From contig NZ_JANAVZ010000004.1 of assembly GCF_025195095.1 (NCBI RefSeq), forward strand, positions 310,001 to 374,000: a stretch of 64,000 bases of DNA. The letters run 5' to 3'. A model generated the notes under the pieces. That model searched no databases, was not told the DNA's origin, and worked only from the letters and a program-made list of their open reading frames with translations. Origin of the DNA: Paracoccus maritimus. GTDB taxonomy: Bacteria; Pseudomonadota; Alphaproteobacteria; Rhodobacterales; Rhodobacteraceae. Shown here in pieces: positions 17,948-27,121 of this stretch; position 1 is the stretch's first letter, and each line of letters begins with the position of its first letter. The position numbers and the translations under genes were made by a program.

Positions 17948-19357
17948 CTATTGCGACAGCACGGCGCCCGGATTCATGATCCCCAGCGGGTCGAGGGCCT
18001 GTTTGATCGCGCGCATCGCGGTCAGCCTGGCGGGATCACCCCAGCGCGCAAGATCGCCAGTCTTCAGACGACCCACCCCGTGTTCGGCGGAAAAGGAACC
18101 ACCGCGCGCCATCACCATTTCATGGATGCGCCGGGACAGGGCCTTGCGGACATCGTCATATTCATCACGCGCCCGCCCGCTTGCCGGGAACAGGTTGAAA
18201 TGCAGGTTGCCGTCGCCAAGATGTCCGAAACAGTTCACCCGCATGTCGCCTTCGCCGTCCAGCATCCGGCCCGCCTCGGCAATGAACCCTGCAACCTCGG
18301 ACAAAGGCAGGCTGATGTCATGGCTGGCGATCGCGCCGACCGCCCTGTTGGCCAGCGGAATATGCTCGCGCAGCGCCCACAGATCGGCCGCCTGCTGGCC
18401 CGATCGGGCGATCACGCCGTCGGTCACAAGCCCGGCTTCGGCGCCATCGACGAACATCCCTTCAAGCGCATCGTCGGCCTTCAGCCCCTCGGGCAAGCCG
18501 ACCTCGACCAGCGCAAGCCAGGCCGGAATCGGCGAAAACGGTTGCCGCATCTGCGGGAAATGTTCGGCCAGGAACTGCAGCCCCTGCCCCGACAGCAGTT
18601 CGAACGCGGTCACGCCACCCGCCATCCGGGACTGCGCCATGGCCAGCAATCGCAGCGCGGATGCAGGATCCTGAACCACCAGCAGCGCGACCCCTGTTTC
18701 GGCTGGCACGGGGGCCATGACCAGCGACGCGGCCGTGATGATCCCAAGCGAGCCTTCGGCCCCGATCAGCAGATCCCGAATGTCGTAGCCGGTGTTGTCC
18801 TTCCGCAGACGCTTCAGGTCGTGCATGATCTGGCCAGATGGCAGCACCGCCTCGACCCCAAGACACAGCGCGCGGGCGTTGCCATGGCGCAGCACGTTGA
18901 CGCCGCCCGCATTCGTGGCCAGCACCCCACCGATCTGCGCGGACCCCTGCGATGCCAGCGACAATGGAAATTGCCGCCCCGCCTCGGCTGCTGCGTCCCG
19001 CGCCGCCTGCAGGGTCACGCCCGCCTCGGCGACCATCACACCCTCGTCGGCATGAACGTCGCGGATCGCCGACATCCGTTCCAGCGACAGGATCAGCGGC
19101 GGCGGACCGTCGGGCATGACCTGTCCACCGACCAGTCCCGTCCCGCCCCCTCGCGGCACGACCGCCACCCGCGCGGCGGCGCAGGCGCGAATGATCGCCG
19201 CCGTTTCCTCGGCGTCGCGCGGCGCAGCGATCAATCCTGCATGCCCGCTGAACCGCCCGCGCGGCTCTTCCAGGTATGCGGGTGCGATATCGCGGATCAC
19301 GCCCTGAGGCAGTTTCGCCGCAAGTCGTTCGTCCGCCGGGTTCAGATCAGATGTCAT
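17948..19357 (-). CDS. FAD-linked 2-hydroxyacid oxidase/dehydrogenase (GlcD/D-2-hydroxyglutarate dehydrogenase type)
   Basis: Flavoprotein of 469 residues. The N-terminal PCMH-type FAD-binding domain shows PRGGGTGLVGG (from about 68) and a segment rich in NAGG-type glycines. The C-terminal FAD-oxidase domain contains the substrate/metal motif GHLGDGNLHFN and SAEHGVGR near the end. Candidates are D-lactate, D-2-hydroxyglutarate or glycolate oxidation. The gene lies 72 bp upstream of the FMN protein on the same strand. I use ATG 19357 because the first ten residues of the longer frame have no family similarity. Confidence 0.87.
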   Translation of the reverse strand: MTSDLNPADERLAAKLPQGVIRDIAPAYLEEPRGRFSGHAGLIAAPRDAEETAAIIRACAAARVAVVPRGGGTGLVGGQVMPDGPPPLILSLERMSAIRDVHADEGVMVAEAGVTLQAARDAAAEAGRQFPLSLASQGSAQIGGVLATNAGGVNVLRHGNARALCLGVEAVLPSGQIMHDLKRLRKDNTGYDIRDLLIGAEGSLGIITAASLVMAPVPAETGVALLVVQDPASALRLLAMAQSRMAGGVTAFELLSGQGLQFLAEHFPQMRQPFSPIPAWLALVEVGLPEGLKADDALEGMFVDGAEAGLVTDGVIARSGQQAADLWALREHIPLANRAVGAIASHDISLPLSEVAGFIAEAGRMLDGEGDMRVNCFGHLGDGNLHFNLFPASGRARDEYDDVRKALSRRIHEMVMARGGSFSAEHGVGRLKTGDLARWGDPARLTAMRAIKQALDPLGIMNPGAVLSQ

Positions 19358-19423
19358 CGTCGCGTTCCGAAGATGTTTGCCGGCCAAGGACCGGATCCTG
19401 GGTCAGCAGGGTTGCGCAAGGCC

Positions 19424-20005
19424 CTATCGCGCCTCGGTGCGCCCCCTGCGATCGCCGCGCAGATTGGCATAGAGTACATGGTTTCGCCACCGACCGTTGA
19501 TCTGCAGATAGCTTTGCGCGACGCCTTCATACTTGAAGCCCGCCCGTTCCAGAACCCCGCGCGAGGCGGCGTTTTCAGGCAGGCATGCGGCTTCGACGCG
19601 GGACAGATCAAGCGTGCTGAAGGCATGGTGAACCAAAGCCCCGATCGCCTCGCGCATATAGCCCTGCCGCGCGAACGGCTTGCCGATCCAGTAACCGATG
19701 GTGCCCGATTGCGCCGGCCCGCGCCTGATGTTGTCCAGCGTGATCGCCCCCAGCAGCACACCGTCGCGGCGCAGCAGAAACAGCGGCAGCGCGGTGCCAC
19801 CGCGACTGGCCCGCGCGGCCCAGTAAACCCGATTGGTAAAGCTTTTCCGGGACAGGTGGTCGGGCGACCAGACCGGCTCCCACGGGGTCAGGAACTCTCG
19901 GCTTTCGATCCGCAGGGCGGTCCACGCATTGAAATCCGAATGCGCAGGCAAACGCAGGACGATCCGCTCGGTTTCCAGCCGGACGGGGCGTCGGCGCGAA
20001 AACAT
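19424..20005 (-). CDS. GNAT-family N-acetyltransferase (RimJ/RimL-like)
   Basis: Cytoplasmic acetyl-CoA-dependent transferase of 193 residues. It opens with RLETERIVLRLPAHSDF, the usual RimJ-type first strand, and has the acetyl-CoA-binding segment WIGKPFARQGYMREAI and the C-terminal ENAASRGVLERAGFKYEG block. Its ATG overlaps the TGA of the M16 peptidase gene by 4 bp, so the two are translationally coupled. By family it could acetylate a ribosomal-protein N-terminus; the target is unknown. Confidence 0.88.
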   Translation of the reverse strand: MFSRRRPVRLETERIVLRLPAHSDFNAWTALRIESREFLTPWEPVWSPDHLSRKSFTNRVYWAARASRGGTALPLFLLRRDGVLLGAITLDNIRRGPAQSGTIGYWIGKPFARQGYMREAIGALVHHAFSTLDLSRVEAACLPENAASRGVLERAGFKYEGVAQSYLQINGRWRNHVLYANLRGDRRGRTEAR

Positions 20006-21282
20006 CAGGCGGCAAGCCGCTCGGCCAGTGCCTCGCGCGATGGCGCGGACTTGACCGGCCCGTACAGCGCCAGCGCGGGACGCGCCTGACCGATCAGCCG
20101 TTCTGCATGGGTGCGCACGTCCGACAGCGTGACCGACGAGATCCGTTCTGCCACTTCCGCGGGGTCCAGAACCCGCCCCCAGATCGCCAGCACCCGTGCT
20201 ACGCGCTCGGCCTGCGCCGACGGGCTTTCCAGCCCCATCAGCAGACCGGCGCGCAGTTGCGCCTTGGCACGCGCAAGCTCGGCCTCAGTCAGGTCTCCTG
20301 CGGCGCGCTTTATTTCGTCGATGGTCAGATTGGCCAGATCGGCGACGTCCTTGCCGCCGGTCCCGGCATAGATCGTCATCATGCCGGTATCATCGTGAAA
20401 GCCGGATTGCGCGAAGATCGTATAGCACAGGCCCCGTTCCTCGCGGATCTTCTGGAACAGTCGCGAGGACATGCCCCCCCCCAGCGCCGCCGAGAAGATC
20501 TGGGCGGCGTAGAAATCAGGCGACAGATAGCCCGGCCCCTCAAGCGCCAGGGCGAAATGCGCCTGTTCCAGCTTCTTCACCCGACGCAGTTCCTGCCCCT
20601 GCCAGATCGCGCCCTCGCGCGGTTTCTGCAGGATCGGGGCCAGGTGCCCGAACGCCGCCTCGGCCAGCCGCACGATCCGGTCGTGATCGACGGCGCCCGA
20701 TGCCGCGACGATCATCTGACCGGGGCCATAATTCTCGGCTACGAATCCGGCCAGATCCTCGCGGCCAAAGCTGCTGACGCGCTCGGCCGGACCAAGGATC
20801 GGGCGGCCGATGGCCTGATCGGGATAAGCCGCCTCTTGCAGCCAGTCGAAGATGATGTCGTCGGGCGTATCCAGCGCCTGTCCGATCTCTTGCAGGATCA
20901 CGCCGCGTTCGACCTCGATCTCGCGTTCGTCGAAAATCGGGTTCAGCACGATGTCGGAGATCACGTCAAAGGCAAGATCGACGTCCTGTTCCAGAACACG
21001 GACGTAATAGGCCGTGGCATCGCGCGAGGTATAGGCGTTGATGAAGCCCCCGACATCCTCGATCGCTTCCGCGATCTGCAGGGCGCTGCGTGTGCTGGTA
21101 CCCTTGAACGCCATGTGTTCCAGGAAATGCGCGATGCCGTTCTGATCGGCCCGTTCGTTCCGCCCGCCCGCGTTCACCCAGATGCCAAGCGCCGCCGAAT
21201 GCAGGCCGGGCATGACGCGCGTCGCGACGCGCAATCCGTTCGGAAGGGTTGTCAGCTGCAGATGGGGATCGGTCGTCGTCAA
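20005..21282 (-). CDS. M16-family zinc peptidase (mitochondrial-processing-peptidase-like)
   Basis: Peptidase of 425 residues resembling the beta subunit of mitochondrial processing peptidase. The inverted zinc motif HFLEH occupies residues 52-56, with the downstream glutamate in the VERGVILQEIGQ region. Start is a TTG codon overlapping the thrC stop as TTGA, with GGAG 6 nt upstream; the conserved LPNGLRVATR block follows at once and no other start fits. The thrC-peptidase-GNAT order is one I associate with Rhodobacteraceae. The physiological substrate is unknown. Confidence 0.9.
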   Translation of the reverse strand: MTTTDPHLQLTTLPNGLRVATRVMPGLHSAALGIWVNAGGRNERADQNGIAHFLEHMAFKGTSTRSALQIAEAIEDVGGFINAYTSRDATAYYVRVLEQDVDLAFDVISDIVLNPIFDEREIEVERGVILQEIGQALDTPDDIIFDWLQEAAYPDQAIGRPILGPAERVSSFGREDLAGFVAENYGPGQMIVAASGAVDHDRIVRLAEAAFGHLAPILQKPREGAIWQGQELRRVKKLEQAHFALALEGPGYLSPDFYAAQIFSAALGGGMSSRLFQKIREERGLCYTIFAQSGFHDDTGMMTIYAGTGGKDVADLANLTIDEIKRAAGDLTEAELARAKAQLRAGLLMGLESPSAQAERVARVLAIWGRVLDPAEVAERISSVTLSDVRTHAERLIGQARPALALYGPVKSAPSREALAERLAA

Positions 21283-22655
21283 TTCGTTCTCCGTTCAAGG
21301 ATCAAGGCTTTCAAGGCGTCCACGTCGTTTTCGACCCGGCTGACGCGCTCAGGCAGATCGAATAGACCCGCCATGTGCGGCGGCAGTTCCGGGCGAGCGC
21401 CTACGGCCCTTTCGACCGCATCGGGGAATTTTGCAGGATGCGCGGTGGCCAGCGTCACCATCGGAATGCCGGGTTCGACATGCTGGCGCGCGACGGCCAC
21501 GCCCACGGCGCTGTGCGGACACAGGATCTGTCCGGTTTCGTCGCGAATGGTGCGGATCATCGCCAGCGTGTCTTCCTCGCTGACGCGGCCCGACAGATAC
21601 TGCTCGCGCAGGGATTGCAGGGCGCCCTGGCTGATCGTGAAGCCGCCCTGCTTCAATTCGGCCATCAACTGCGACACGGCAGAGGCGTCGCCACCATAAG
21701 CCAGATACAGCGCCCGTTCGAAATTCGAACTGACCTGGATATCCATGGACGGGCTGATCGAGGGATGCACCTCACCCACACGATATTCGCCGGTCGTCAG
21801 GGCTCGGTGCAGGATGTCGTTCTGGTTCGTCGCCACGATCAACCGGCGGATCGGCACGCCCATCGCCCGCGCGATGCTGCCCGCGAAGATGTCGCCGAAA
21901 TTCCCGGTGGGCACGCAGAAATCCATCGGCCGCATGCCCAGGCTGGCAGCGGCGGTGAAGTAGTACACGATCTGCGCCACCACACGCGCCCAGTTGATGC
22001 TGTTGACACCCGCCAGCCCGACCCCGTCACGGAAATCGTGATCGTTGAACAGATCCTTCAGCCGCGCCTGACAATCGTCGAAATGCCCGTCCAGCGCCAG
22101 CGCGTGGACATTGGCGGCATCAGGGGTCGTCATCTGCCGGCGCTGCACCTCGCTGACGCGGCCATGCGGGAACATGATGAACACGTCCACGTTGTCGATG
22201 CCCTTGAACGCCTCGATCGCGGCGCTGCCGGTATCGCCCGAGGTCGCCCCGACGATGGTGATCTTCTGTCCGGACCGTTTCAGCGCGATCTGGAACAGCT
22301 GCGCGATCAACTGCATCGCGAAATCCTTGAACGCCAGCGTCGGCCCATGGAACAGTTCCAGCAGATGATGGCCGGGCGCAAGCTGATGCAAAGGTGCCTT
22401 GGCGGCGTGTTCGATGCGGCCATAGGCACGGTCGATGGCACCACGCAGTTCGGCGTCAGAGAAGCTGTCTCCGGTGAACGGACGGATGACGCGGAATGCG
22501 ATCTCTTCGTATGGCAGGCCGTCAAGTTCCGTGATCGCGTCGAAACCGGGAACGGTTTCGGGCAGATACAAACCACCGTCGCGGGCCAGTCCCGACAGCA
22601 TGGCCTGTTCGAAATTCAGCACCGGGGCCTGCCCCCGCGTCGAGACGTAGCGCAT
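21279..22655 (-). CDS. thrC: Threonine synthase
   Basis: PLP enzyme converting O-phosphohomoserine to threonine, 458 residues. It begins RYVSTRGQAPVLNFEQA as in the long (E. coli/yeast type) threonine synthases. The PLP lysine is in GPTLAFKDF (Lys110), and the phosphate-cradle segment ATSGDTGSAAIEAF is intact. I choose ATG 22655 over 22661 because AAGGA then sits 6 nt upstream. The stop overlaps the TTG of the peptidase gene. Confidence 0.94.
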   Translation of the reverse strand: MRYVSTRGQAPVLNFEQAMLSGLARDGGLYLPETVPGFDAITELDGLPYEEIAFRVIRPFTGDSFSDAELRGAIDRAYGRIEHAAKAPLHQLAPGHHLLELFHGPTLAFKDFAMQLIAQLFQIALKRSGQKITIVGATSGDTGSAAIEAFKGIDNVDVFIMFPHGRVSEVQRRQMTTPDAANVHALALDGHFDDCQARLKDLFNDHDFRDGVGLAGVNSINWARVVAQIVYYFTAAASLGMRPMDFCVPTGNFGDIFAGSIARAMGVPIRRLIVATNQNDILHRALTTGEYRVGEVHPSISPSMDIQVSSNFERALYLAYGGDASAVSQLMAELKQGGFTISQGALQSLREQYLSGRVSEEDTLAMIRTIRDETGQILCPHSAVGVAVARQHVEPGIPMVTLATAHPAKFPDAVERAVGARPELPPHMAGLFDLPERVSRVENDVDALKALILERRTN

Positions 22656-22665
22656 CGTCATTCCT

Positions 22666-23337
22666 TCAGTAGGTCCGCCGCCTGATACGCCAGATCAGGG
22701 CGACTGTCATCCCTGCCCAGACCGCTGCGATCATGAACCACTGCACGGCGTAGGACAGGTGATTGTTGGGGATGCCCTCAATGGCGACGGGGATCGGTTC
22801 GACCCCCTGCGCGTCGCCTTCGACAAGACTTGCGACAACCAGGATCGGCTGGGTCTCAAGTTGCCGCGCCATGGCAGGCACATCGCGGGCAAACCAGATA
22901 TTCTCGTCCAGATTGGGCTCTGGCGTGGCGCTGGCCTTTTCGTCGGGCCAGTGCAGGTTGCCGCGAATGGTCAGGCGCGTCGGGCCGCGCTGCGCGTGCC
23001 GCGCCTGCTGCGGCACGAAACCGCGATCGACCATGATCGCGCGCCCGTCATCGGTCACGAAACGCGACACGATCTGATATCCCCCGCCCTGTTCCTTGGT
23101 GCCGGACAAAACGTCGATCTCGTCCCCCGTCGTGGTCCCGCTGACGGTGACGGGCATGTATTTCATCGACGGATCGACCGTGTCCGGCAAGGGAACCGGC
23201 TCCGCGTCGATGCGGGTCTGGATCTGGCTCAGCATGCCTTCCTTCCATTCCAACCTGCGCAGCTGCCACGTCCCCAACTGGATCAGGATGGCGCATCCGA
23301 CGATGCCGAGTAAGAGGGGAAACAGATAGCGACGCAT
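22666..23337 (-). CDS. SURF1-family cytochrome oxidase assembly protein
   Basis: Inner-membrane protein of 223 residues that helps insert heme a into cytochrome oxidase subunit I. One transmembrane helix is at about residues 5-22 (LFPLLLGIVGCAILIQLGTW, including the GTWQ family motif) and one near 198-216, with a large periplasmic loop between. It lies downstream of ctaE on the same strand but beyond a strong terminator. In Paracoccus denitrificans a SURF1 copy (Surf1c) belongs to the aa3 oxidase operon, which matches this position. Confidence 0.92.
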   Translation of the reverse strand: MRRYLFPLLLGIVGCAILIQLGTWQLRRLEWKEGMLSQIQTRIDAEPVPLPDTVDPSMKYMPVTVSGTTTGDEIDVLSGTKEQGGGYQIVSRFVTDDGRAIMVDRGFVPQQARHAQRGPTRLTIRGNLHWPDEKASATPEPNLDENIWFARDVPAMARQLETQPILVVASLVEGDAQGVEPIPVAIEGIPNNHLSYAVQWFMIAAVWAGMTVALIWRIRRRTY

Positions 23338-23360
23338 GGAACGGGAATGCCTGCCAAAAG

Positions 23361-23386
23361 AAAACGCGCGGGGCCAGCCCCGCGCG
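23361..23386 (-). terminator. Strong intrinsic terminator after ctaE
   Basis: On the minus strand CGCGCGGGGC (23386-23377), a 2-nt turn, then GCCCCGCGCG (23374-23365) forms a perfect 10-bp GC stem, followed at once by TTTTCTTTT. This is a textbook rho-independent terminator. Only 27 bp remain between the stem and the SURF1 start codon, so SURF1 expression probably relies on read-through or on a promoter inside the terminator or ctaE. Confidence 0.85.
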
Positions 23387-23409
23387 CCAGAATGAAAGCC
23401 GGCTGGGAT

Positions 23410-24240
23410 CTAGCTGCCCCAGATATAGACGGCACCGAACAGGAACAGCCAGACGACATCGACGAAGTGCCAGTACCAGGCGGCGGCTTCGAAGCCGACA
23501 TGCTGTTCCTGGCTCATCTGTCCGCGGGTAAAGCGGAACAGGCACACCGCCAGGAAGATCGTGCCGATGATGACGTGAAGGCCGTGGAACCCGGTCGCCA
23601 GATAGAACGCGCTGGCATACGAGGTGTCGGCCAGGCCGAAGGCCGCATGGCTGTATTCGTAAGCCTGCAGAACCGAGAAGCAGACGCCAAGGATGATCGC
23701 CACGATCAACCCGTTGATGGTGGTCTTGCGGTCGTTTTCATGCACCAGCGCGTGGTGTGCCCAGGTGACCGCGACGCCTGACAGAAGCAGGATCAGCGTG
23801 TTGATCAGCGGCAGGTGCCAAGGATCGAAGGTCACGATGCCTTCGGGCGGCCAGACCCCGTCCCTGATCGGGCTTTCCGGCCCCATCGGATACAGTGCGT
23901 TCTTGAACCAGTTCCAGAACCACGCGACGAAGAACATCACCTCGGAGATGATGAACAGGATGAACCCGTATTGCAGGCCGATCCGCACGACCGGGGTGTG
24001 GTCGCCTTCCTCGCCTTCATGGATCACATCGGCCCACCAGCTATACATCGTGTACAGCACGCCGACGAAACCGATCAGGAACAGCCACGGACCCGAGACC
24101 GGAATCCAGAACAGATGCACCTCTTCTGCATGCATCCAGCCGACGGCACCATACAGCATCAGGAAGGCCGAGATCGCGCCGATAAAGGGCCAGATGGACG
24201 GCGGAAGAATATGATAGTCGTGGTTCTTAGCGTGCGCCAT
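23410..24240 (-). CDS. ctaE: Cytochrome c oxidase subunit III (aa3 type)
   Basis: Integral membrane subunit of the aa3 oxidase, 276 residues with seven hydrophobic helices. The start [18 protein letters not shown] and [20 protein letters not shown] are characteristic of subunit III, and the protein ends in [13 protein letters not shown]. An upstream in-frame extension to 24309 overlaps ctaG and is not needed; GGGGAT lies before the chosen ATG. It is the last gene before the terminator of the cta operon. Confidence 0.95.
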   Translation of the reverse strand: MAHAKNHDYHILPPSIWPFIGAISAFLMLYGAVGWMHAEEVHLFWIPVSGPWLFLIGFVGVLYTMYSWWADVIHEGEEGDHTPVVRIGLQYGFILFIISEVMFFVAWFWNWFKNALYPMGPESPIRDGVWPPEGIVTFDPWHLPLINTLILLLSGVAVTWAHHALVHENDRKTTINGLIVAIILGVCFSVLQAYEYSHAAFGLADTSYASAFYLATGFHGLHVIIGTIFLAVCLFRFTRGQMSQEQHVGFEAAAWYWHFVDVVWLFLFGAVYIWGS

Positions 24241-24277
24241 GGTCAGATCCCCGTCGGCTCCTCGTGCTAGCTTATGC

Positions 24278-24841
24278 TTAGTTGACGTTATCGGCCGGGG
24301 CAGCGTCAAGCGCCGCCTGCTTCGGCTCGGTCCGGTGGAAGGTATAGGACAGGGTGATGTCCCTGACCCAGCTTGCGTCGCGGTCGTTCACCAGTTCGGG
24401 ATCGACGAAGAAGCTGACCGGCATCTCGACCCGTTCGCCGGGCTTCAGCGTCTGCTCGGTGAAGCAGAAGCACTGGATCTTGTCGAAATAATATCCCGAC
24501 ACATCGGGCGCGACATTATAGCTGGCGGTGCCGGTGATCGTTTGGTCCGAATTGTTCACCGCCTCGTAATAGGCCATGGCGTTCTGGCCGATGCGCACAT
24601 CCATGCGGGTCTGCATGGGGCGGAACGTCCAGTCCAGATTCTTGTCGACATTCGCGTCAAATCGCACCCGCACGACTTCGTCCAGCACCTCGTCGGGCGC
24701 TTGAGTCGAAACCTGGGTCGTGCCGCCGAACCCCGTCACGCTGCAAAACCAGTTGTAGAAGGGTACGGCCGCCCATGCCAACGCCCCCATGGTCAGCACA
24801 ACCCCGACCAGCGCCACGACAGTTTTCGAATTGCGGTTCAT
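24278..24841 (-). CDS. ctaG: Cytochrome c oxidase assembly protein CtaG (Cox11 family)
   Basis: Copper chaperone that delivers CuB to oxidase subunit I. The 187 residues have one N-terminal membrane anchor (about 7-27) and a periplasmic beta domain with the copper motif CFCF (Cys124, Cys126) and a further cysteine at 33. Length and motif match Cox11/CtaG. It overlaps the end of the upstream small membrane-protein gene by 4 bp. Confidence 0.94.
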   Translation of the reverse strand: MNRNSKTVVALVGVVLTMGALAWAAVPFYNWFCSVTGFGGTTQVSTQAPDEVLDEVVRVRFDANVDKNLDWTFRPMQTRMDVRIGQNAMAYYEAVNNSDQTITGTASYNVAPDVSGYYFDKIQCFCFTEQTLKPGERVEMPVSFFVDPELVNDRDASWVRDITLSYTFHRTEPKQAALDAAPADNVN

Positions 24842-25071
24842 TGCTGCACCTCTTTCGTCGTCGTCCCGGTTCCGCCGTCCTGCCCCTCTTCCGGCAGCAC
24901 CGAAACGCGCGGCTGATGGTCATAAGCCTCCATCAGGTCGCCCTGGCGGACCTTGACCACCGTCAGGGCAAAGACCAGAGCAACGAAACCGGCCAGCACA
25001 AGTCCCAGCCCGACATTGCGCGACCGACGACGCCGGTGCAGTTCGTGTTCGGCGCTTCGTGCCATCGCCAT
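24838..25071 (-). CDS. Small single-helix membrane protein between ctaB and ctaG
   Basis: A 77-residue protein with a basic N-terminus ([11 protein letters not shown]), one hydrophobic helix ([20 protein letters not shown]) and a polar, Gly/Thr-rich tail predicted outside the cytoplasm. The ATG at 25071 overlaps the ctaB TAA as TAATG; ATG 25065 is an alternative. Its stop overlaps the ctaG start as ATGA. A small ORF at this place is a feature I recall from Paracoccus-type cta operons. A role in oxidase assembly is inferred only from this tight coupling. Confidence 0.72.
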   Translation of the reverse strand: MAMARSAEHELHRRRRSRNVGLGLVLAGFVALVFALTVVKVRQGDLMEAYDHQPRVSVLPEEGQDGGTGTTTKEVQQ

Positions 25072-25991
25072 TACCATCCGATGCCTACCCAGTGCTGAAC
25101 CAGCAGCGCCAGGAAATGCAGGAATGTGTAATACAGCGAAAGCCGGAAGAACCGCCGTTCCACTGTATAATTGTCGGCCATCGCCGCATCCTCGTCGCGG
25201 CGCATCACCCGCCAGCCGCCCAGAATGAACAGGATGTTCAGCACCGCCGCGACCGCCATGTAAAGCGGACCGCCGACCGATGTCAGACCCAGCCAGATCG
25301 CGAACGGTGCCAGCACCAGCGTGTAGGCAAAGATATGGCGCCGCGTCACCGTGCGACCATGCGTGACGGTCAGCATCGGCACGCCGGCCTTGTGATAGTC
25401 TTCCTTCATGAAAAGCGCGAGCGCCCAGAAATGCGGCGGCGTCCAGAAAAAGATCAGCGCGAACATCAGCAGTGATTCGATGCCCACGCCACCCGTCGCG
25501 CAGGCCCATCCGATCATCGGAGGGAATGCCCCGGCCGCACCACCGATGACGATGTTCTGCGGCGTCCAGCGCTTCAGCCACATCGTGTAGATGACGGCAT
25601 AGAAGAAGATCGTGAAGGCAAGGAAGGCGGCTGCGAACCAGTTGGCGACCAGACCCAGCATCATCACCGAGATGCCGGACAGCGCCAGACCCAACCCCAG
25701 CGCCTCGCCGCCGGTGACGCGTCCCGACGGGATCGGGCGCGACTGGGTGCGCCGCATCACCGCATCAATATCGGCATCATACCACATGTTCAGCGCGCCG
25801 GACGCGCCACCGCCAAGCGCGATGAACAGCACCGCACAGAACGCAATGAACGGGTGCACGTCGATCGGCGCGACCGACAGGCCGACAAAGGCGGTGAACA
25901 CCACCAGCGACATGACACGCGGCTTCAGCAGCGCCACATAATCGCCGAATTCAGCCTCGGGGGCACCCTCGTATGCGTTGATATCGGTCAT
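25071..25991 (-). CDS. ctaB: Heme o synthase (protoheme IX farnesyltransferase)
   Basis: Polytopic UbiA-family prenyltransferase of 306 residues that farnesylates heme b to heme o, the precursor of heme a. The prenyl-diphosphate motif NxxxDxxxD is present (Asn68, Asp72, Asp76), followed by [12 protein letters not shown], a block typical of CyoE/CtaB. About eight or nine hydrophobic helices are visible. It follows ctaC by 27 bp in the cta operon. Confidence 0.95.
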   Translation of the reverse strand: MTDINAYEGAPEAEFGDYVALLKPRVMSLVVFTAFVGLSVAPIDVHPFIAFCAVLFIALGGGASGALNMWYDADIDAVMRRTQSRPIPSGRVTGGEALGLGLALSGISVMMLGLVANWFAAAFLAFTIFFYAVIYTMWLKRWTPQNIVIGGAAGAFPPMIGWACATGGVGIESLLMFALIFFWTPPHFWALALFMKEDYHKAGVPMLTVTHGRTVTRRHIFAYTLVLAPFAIWLGLTSVGGPLYMAVAAVLNILFILGGWRVMRRDEDAAMADNYTVERRFFRLSLYYTFLHFLALLVQHWVGIGW

Positions 25992-26018
25992 TGCGCGTTC
26001 GTTTATCCGGTTGGCGGA

Positions 26019-26924
26019 TCAGTCGGCCTTGGCCAGCTGCAGCCGCGCGTCCTCGGGCAGGCCAAGCGCGGCCTGCTGCTGTTCGGGCATGGTGCCGCCC
26101 TGTTCGGCCACCCATGCGGCATAGACCTCGGGGCTGACGGCCTTGACCACGATCGGCATATAGGCGTGGTTGATCCCGCACAGTTCGCTGCACTGGCCGA
26201 AATAGACGCCTTCCTGGTCGACGTTGAACCAGGCCTGCGCGATTCGGCCGGGCACCGCGTCCTGCTTGATGGCAAAGGCGGGGATGGTCCAGCTGTGGAT
26301 CACGTCATTGGCCGTGACCTGCAGCAGAACGGTTTGGCCGACCGGCACAACCACGGCCGTATCGGTCGCCAGAAGATATTCGTCTTCGCTGTATCCGTAA
26401 TCGGCAAGCTCTTCCTTGGTCAGCATGATCGAATCGAAGCTGAGGTCGTTGTCGGGATATTCGTAGGACCAGTACCACTGGTTGCCGATCGCCTTGATGA
26501 CGATATCCGGGTTGGGCGGCATTTCCTGGCTGCGGAACAGCGCCGGCAGCGAGAAGGCCCCGATGGCAACAAGGATCAGCACCGGAACCAGGGTCCAGGC
26601 AACCTCAAGCGGAGTGTTGTGCGTAAATTTTGCGGGCACGGGATTGGCGCGGCTGTTGTAGCGGAAGATCACGATCAACAGCAGAGCGCACACGAACACC
26701 GTCACGACCGTGATGATGATCAGCACGAAGTGATCCAGCCACTGTTGGTCATGCGCCAGTTCGGTCGCGGCGGGCTGGAACCCCAGACCCTTGGCGTGAG
26801 GTTTGCCGATCGTCGGCAGATCGCCCAGTACATCCTGCGCCACAGCGCCGCTGGCTACCATTCCCGCGGTCGCCAGCCCCGAAGCTGCCGCGACTGCACG
26901 GCGAATCATCGCTTTTGCCATCAT
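26019..26924 (-). CDS. ctaC: Cytochrome c oxidase subunit II (aa3 type)
   Basis: CuA-carrying subunit that receives electrons from cytochrome c. The 301 residues start with a signal peptide cut near residue 29 (AVAQ, with Gln as the likely mature N-terminus). Two membrane helices follow, then a periplasmic cupredoxin domain with [12 protein letters not shown]: Cys245, Cys249, His253 and Met256 as CuA ligands. The sequence [12 protein letters not shown] and the domain core closely match the Paracoccus denitrificans protein from memory. It is the first gene of the cta operon, and a 197-bp divergent intergenic region separates it from tldD. Confidence 0.96.
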   Translation of the reverse strand: MMAKAMIRRAVAAASGLATAGMVASGAVAQDVLGDLPTIGKPHAKGLGFQPAATELAHDQQWLDHFVLIIITVVTVFVCALLLIVIFRYNSRANPVPAKFTHNTPLEVAWTLVPVLILVAIGAFSLPALFRSQEMPPNPDIVIKAIGNQWYWSYEYPDNDLSFDSIMLTKEELADYGYSEDEYLLATDTAVVVPVGQTVLLQVTANDVIHSWTIPAFAIKQDAVPGRIAQAWFNVDQEGVYFGQCSELCGINHAYMPIVVKAVSPEVYAAWVAEQGGTMPEQQQAALGLPEDARLQLAKAD

Positions 26925-27121
26925 TCCATCCCGTTGCGTTGGCCCGGCCGCAATGGCCGAGGGGGCCGCTCTGGGCCGCCCCTTTCCCTTTCACATGGCT
27001 CGTTCTATGACCATATTACAGACTTACGGGCAAGTGATACCTAGGAAATAGGCACGAAATTCAGACGCCGTTCGCGTCGCGCAGACCAAAATTCCGGCCC
27101 GCAACCAAGGAGTCCCCACAG

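Noticed and set aside
17951..20089. A 712-residue plus-strand open frame opposite the FAD oxidase and GNAT genes
   Set aside because: Composition is Arg/Gln/His/Pro-rich, no motif is recognisable, and the minus strand carries complete conserved proteins over the same DNA.
26925..27121. Promoter hexamers (TTGCCC, 17 bp, TCATAG) upstream of ctaC
   Set aside because: The -10 match is poor, and several other arrangements fit equally badly in this A/T-richer stretch.
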